Shown in pieces: positions 61,400-64,000 of a stretch of 64,000 nt of DNA. Made by a program: the position numbers and the translations under genes. Under the pieces are notes generated by a model, which saw only the letters and a program-made list of their open reading frames with translations, did no database searches and was not told the origin of the DNA. Source of the stretch: Thalassospira sp. HJ (GTDB lineage Bacteria; Pseudomonadota; Alphaproteobacteria; Rhodospirillales; Thalassospiraceae); contig NZ_JYII01000012.1 in assembly GCF_000948415.1 (NCBI RefSeq), forward strand, positions 794,755 to 858,754. Reading direction: 5' to 3'. Numbering within the stretch: the stretch's first letter is position 1; each line of letters opens with the position of its first letter.

Positions 61400-62677
61400 A
61401 TGAACGCGCACGCCACCAAATCTGCACTGACGATCAACCGCTTTGTCGAAAGCCTGCGCAAACACGCGGCAAACGGCAAGGCGCCGCTATTGGGGATCCT
61501 CAACATCCCGGCTGACCTGCGTCTTGGCACTGAGGATTATCAGGCCATTACACGCGACGCCTTTCACAATCTCCCCGAGAACACCAAGGTCTATCGCCTT
61601 GAAAATGGCATGGTGGCGTTTGTGCGTGCCGGTAGCTGGAATAATGACGACAACACCTTTGTCGAGCATATCCATGAAATCCTGACCGACGTTATTGACC
61701 GGCAGGGTCTTGGGCATATTCCAACGAACCTCTGGAACCGCTTCGAATGGCCCAAGGACGAGGAAAAGCTTGCTGATCTGCTTGGCATTTCCGTGGCCGA
61801 GCGTCAAAGCAGTGACGCATCCGTCCGTTTTGATATGGCCGAAATGCTGCGCGGCGCAATCACCACCGAGGCTGTGTTTGATTCCTGCCGACGCCAGGCG
61901 ATTGTCTGCTTTGATGACAGTCGCCGCGAAGTTCTGGGCCATGAAATCTATTGTTCGCTTGATTACCTGCGCCAGCACCACCTCGCCAGTTTCCTGCTGG
62001 AAGGACCGGGGGAGATTGAAATCCTGTCGCGTGTTCTGGATGAGAAGATCATGGAGGTGACGGCATCGATGGCGTCCTCCATATTGCCGGACAGAATACA
62101 CCTCAACATGCAGATCCAGACGGTGCACAGCGACACGTTCACCGATTTCATTGCCGAGCATGACGGCAAGCTGATCGAAAACATGGCAATCGAGTTTTCG
62201 ATGGAAAACGCCATTGCGAACTGGTGGGAATTCGAGGATGCCTGCGAATTCCTGCATTCGCTTGGCATTCAGGTCGGTCTGGACCGCATCACGTTGCCGG
62301 CACTTGAATTCCTATCGCCGCGCAAAATGAATGTCGATTTCATCAAAGTCATCTGGGATCAGAACATCGTCGGGTCCCGTCGTACCGAAGTGGCAGAACG
62401 GCTGCGTGAATTTGCAGCCCTGTTTGCCGACCAGAGCCTGATCCTGACGCGCTGTGACAGCCGGACCGCTCTGCGCATGGGCAGAAGCCTTGGCGTGGAC
62501 GTCTTTGAGGGCAGCTATATCGATGCGATGCTTGGTGGGTATCTGCATCGGGAATGCAAAACACAAAGCCGGTCATCGGACAAGAAATGCGCTGTTTGCC
62601 AGTGGGCACCGCGTGAAGCCCGCAAGAACGGGTGTGATTTCCACTTCCGCGCGGGCAAGCTTCTTTCGGAAATTTAA
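61400..62677 (+). CDS. Degenerate EAL-like protein with C-terminal cysteine cluster
   Basis: 425 residues, not assigned to a characterised protein. The middle-to-C-terminal part resembles an EAL phosphodiesterase barrel: LHSLGIQVGLDRITLPALEFL, MNVDFIKVIWD and GVDVFEGSYIDAMLGG mimic the DDFG, K and QGY positions. The EAL motif itself and most metal ligands are missing, so catalysis is unlikely. The tail has Cys-x10-Cys-x2-Cys-x11-Cys (ECKTQ.., KKCAVCQ, NGCDF), a possible zinc site. GGGA six bases upstream selects ATG 61400. It lies 56 bases after pabC. Confidence 0.68.
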   Translation: MNAHATKSALTINRFVESLRKHAANGKAPLLGILNIPADLRLGTEDYQAITRDAFHNLPENTKVYRLENGMVAFVRAGSWNNDDNTFVEHIHEILTDVIDRQGLGHIPTNLWNRFEWPKDEEKLADLLGISVAERQSSDASVRFDMAEMLRGAITTEAVFDSCRRQAIVCFDDSRREVLGHEIYCSLDYLRQHHLASFLLEGPGEIEILSRVLDEKIMEVTASMASSILPDRIHLNMQIQTVHSDTFTDFIAEHDGKLIENMAIEFSMENAIANWWEFEDACEFLHSLGIQVGLDRITLPALEFLSPRKMNVDFIKVIWDQNIVGSRRTEVAERLREFAALFADQSLILTRCDSRTALRMGRSLGVDVFEGSYIDAMLGGYLHRECKTQSRSSDKKCAVCQWAPREARKNGCDFHFRAGKLLSEI

Positions 62678-62706
62678 ACCACAAATTTTCAATGGTTTTA
62701 AGGTGT

Positions 62707-62735
62707 TTGACAACGCAGGTGCGCTTTCATAAAGT
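62707..62735 (+). promoter_or_regulatory. Promoter of ribB transcript
   Basis: Consensus -35 TTGACA (62707-62712), 17-base spacer, -10 TAAAGT (62730-62735). Transcription would start near 62742, about 40 bases before the FMN riboswitch. Confidence 0.7.
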
Positions 62736-62741
62736 GCGCTT

Positions 62742-62761
62742 GTTGATCAATCGTGATCAAC
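62742..62761. promoter_or_regulatory. Inverted repeat at the predicted ribB transcription start
   Basis: Perfect 8-bp repeat GTTGATCA / TGATCAAC around ATCG. At the 5' end of the message it could be an operator or a stabilising 5' hairpin. Confidence 0.45.
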
Positions 62762-62781
62762 GTTTGTCGTTGAAACACGGC

Positions 62782-62937
62782 GCTTATTCTCAGGGCAGGG
62801 TGCAAATCCCGACCGGCGGTAAACCAGTTTTCTGGTAAGCCCGCGAGCGCCCAAAGGTCGCAAGACTTTTGGGGTCAGCAGATCTGGTGAGATTCCGGAG
62901 CCGACGGTAATAGTCCGGATGGGAGAGGATAAAGCGT
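62782..62937 (+). promoter_or_regulatory. FMN riboswitch (RFN element)
   Basis: The conserved core reads TTCTCAGGGCAGGGTGCAA, TCCCGACCGGCGGTA, AGCCCGCGAGCGCC, GGTCAGCAGATCTGGTGA, GCCGACGGTAATAGTCCGGA and GGGAGAGGATAA, all diagnostic. It represses ribB when FMN is plentiful. The 129 bases to the ribB ATG hold a short CCGC/GCGG hairpin near 63008-63018 but no strong U-run, so translational control is likelier. Confidence 0.96.
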
Positions 62938-63066
62938 GACGGTGATGACAGGAACGCCTTTGCGTGACTGCTTTGCCGTCTGCCTGCGACCGCAATGTGG
63001 CTTTTGCCGCAAAGCGGGCCTTTCTTTGTTGCCCTGGTTCGTAAGCCCCATCCGTAGAGGACGGTT

Positions 63067-63735
63067 ATGAATCAGAGTATTGAAAAACAATCCGATCTGT
63101 CGATCTTTGGCGATCCGCATGCGCGCATGGAACGTGCGCTTGAGGACCTGCGTCAGGGCAAGGGCGTTCTGGTTGTTGATGATGAAGATCGCGAAAATGA
63201 AGGCGATCTGATTTTTTCCGCAGAAAATCTGACCAATGAACAGATGGCGATGTTGATCCGCGATTGCAGCGGTATCGTCTGTCTGTGCCTGACCGATGAA
63301 AAGGCAACAGAACTTGAACTGCCGCCCATGGTCACGGACAACACATCAAGCATGGGGACCGGATTTACCGTCACCATCGAAGCCAAGGTGGGTGTCACCA
63401 CCGGCGTTTCTGCCGCAGACCGTGTGACCACAGTGAAAACGGCGATTGCCGATGACACCAAGCCAAGTGATCTGGCGCGTCCGGGGCATGTATTCCCGCT
63501 GCGTGCACGTCCGGGTGGGGTTCTTGAACGTCGTGGCCATACCGAAGGCACGGTTGATCTGATGCGCCTGGCCGGCTTCAAGCCCGCTGGTGTGTTGTGT
63601 GAAGTCACCAACCCGGATGGCACCATGACGCGTCTGCCGGAACTGATCGAATATGCCAAGACCCACGATATGGTGGTGGTCAGTATCGAAGATATTGTTG
63701 CCTATCGCAGCGCGATGCAGCAGGCGGCTGAATAA
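63067..63735 (+). CDS. ribB: 3,4-dihydroxy-2-butanone 4-phosphate synthase
   Basis: 222 residues, monofunctional RibB making the four-carbon precursor of riboflavin from ribulose-5-phosphate. [12 protein letters not shown] (metal/substrate loop), [55 protein letters not shown]. No GTP cyclohydrolase II domain is fused. GAGGACGG precedes the ATG. Directly controlled by the FMN riboswitch. No strong terminator was seen before the IS110 fragment. Confidence 0.96.
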   Translation: MNQSIEKQSDLSIFGDPHARMERALEDLRQGKGVLVVDDEDRENEGDLIFSAENLTNEQMAMLIRDCSGIVCLCLTDEKATELELPPMVTDNTSSMGTGFTVTIEAKVGVTTGVSAADRVTTVKTAIADDTKPSDLARPGHVFPLRARPGGVLERRGHTEGTVDLMRLAGFKPAGVLCEVTNPDGTMTRLPELIEYAKTHDMVVVSIEDIVAYRSAMQQAAE

Positions 63736-63771
63736 AGCCGCACCTGCGCACGAACAAAAAAAGCAGCGGTA

Positions 63772-64000
63772 TTAGCCGTCAAGTATTAAAGCATAATGGT
63801 CACGCATTCTCGCATTGAGGATGGTGACCATTTTTCTGACGACGGCAATGATAGCAACCTTGCCGGGTTTTCCGTTTTCAGTCAGGCGTTTGTAGAAGTC
63901 GCGTAGCAGAGGATCGAAGCGTATTGCCGGTAATGCAGCATAGTAAAGAGCATTGCGCACTTCCAAACGTCCGCCGCCAATCATTCTTTTGCCTTGGAAT
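63772..64000 (-). mobile_element. IS110-family transposase, C-terminal part
   Basis: The leftward frame is open to the window edge and ends at 63772. Its visible 75 residues match the conserved end of IS110/IS1111 transposases: GGGRLEVRNALYYAALPAIR, FYKRLTENGKPGKVAIIAVVRKMVTILNA. Whether the element is complete lies outside the window. It sits 36 bases after ribB, tail to tail. Confidence 0.88.

Noticed and set aside
1..64000. CRISPR arrays, prophage, toxin-antitoxin or restriction systems
   Set aside because: No regularly spaced repeats, cas genes, phage structural genes or recognisable toxin/antitoxin or methylase/nuclease pairs were seen.

Overview
The window looks like chromosomal DNA of a free-living alphaproteobacterium, most likely a marine Rhodospirillales member close to Thalassospira. 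I infer this from the aapJQMP amino-acid transporter, the alphaproteobacterial protein families DUF1491 and PopZ, the pcm - rhodanese - tolC - popZ - valS order, and generally moderate-GC coding sequence. No database was searched. Nearly all of the window is intact core-type genes; the only mobile DNA is the tail of an IS110-family transposase at the right edge.

Layout. 1-9.6 kb is a nucleoside uptake and salvage block: a secreted 5'-nucleotidase (partial, divergent), a BMP-family nucleoside-binding protein, an ABC ATPase and two permeases, then cytidine deaminase, purine-nucleoside phosphorylase, thymidine phosphorylase and a DeoR-type regulator. 9.6-14.9 kb is an orphan MlaF-like ATPase with altered catalytic residues, followed by aapP-M-Q-J, read leftward. 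15.3-24.8 kb is mixed: acetoacetyl-CoA synthetase, moaB, a TauE/SafE permease, a chemoreceptor with reversed domain order, an IclR regulator, msrA and a SPOR lipoprotein. 24.9-36 kb carries small membrane/TPR proteins, thrS, an MFS transporter, several DUF proteins, an M23 peptidase, a parvulin, yaaA and a TrpD2-like protein.

36-43 kb is the most interesting part. A cobalamin riboswitch precedes a NikK-CbiM-NikL-CbiQ-CbiO type ECF transporter for cobalt (or nickel). The operon ends in an MFS transporter with a very His-rich tail. A second NikK/NikL pair, without its own M, Q or O, converges on the operon from the other strand behind a promoter framed by an inverted repeat whose half-sites read TTCATAC/GTATGAA.

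43-52 kb holds a beta-helix protein, a MerR regulator, a Pat-like acyl-CoA-synthetase/GNAT fusion, two identical tRNA-Asn genes, tRNA-Cys and a PAS-MCP-PilZ chemoreceptor. 52-58.3 kb is pcm-like, rhodanese, tolC, popZ and valS. 58.4-61.3 kb is pabB-pabA-pabC for p-aminobenzoate. It is followed by a degenerate EAL-like protein, an FMN riboswitch with ribB, and the IS110 fragment.

Starts were placed by Shine-Dalgarno sequence, signal peptide and family length. Several differ from the longest open frame and this is stated in the entries. Intrinsic terminators, promoters and operators were found by eye, so pairing is exact as stated but folding energies were not computed.
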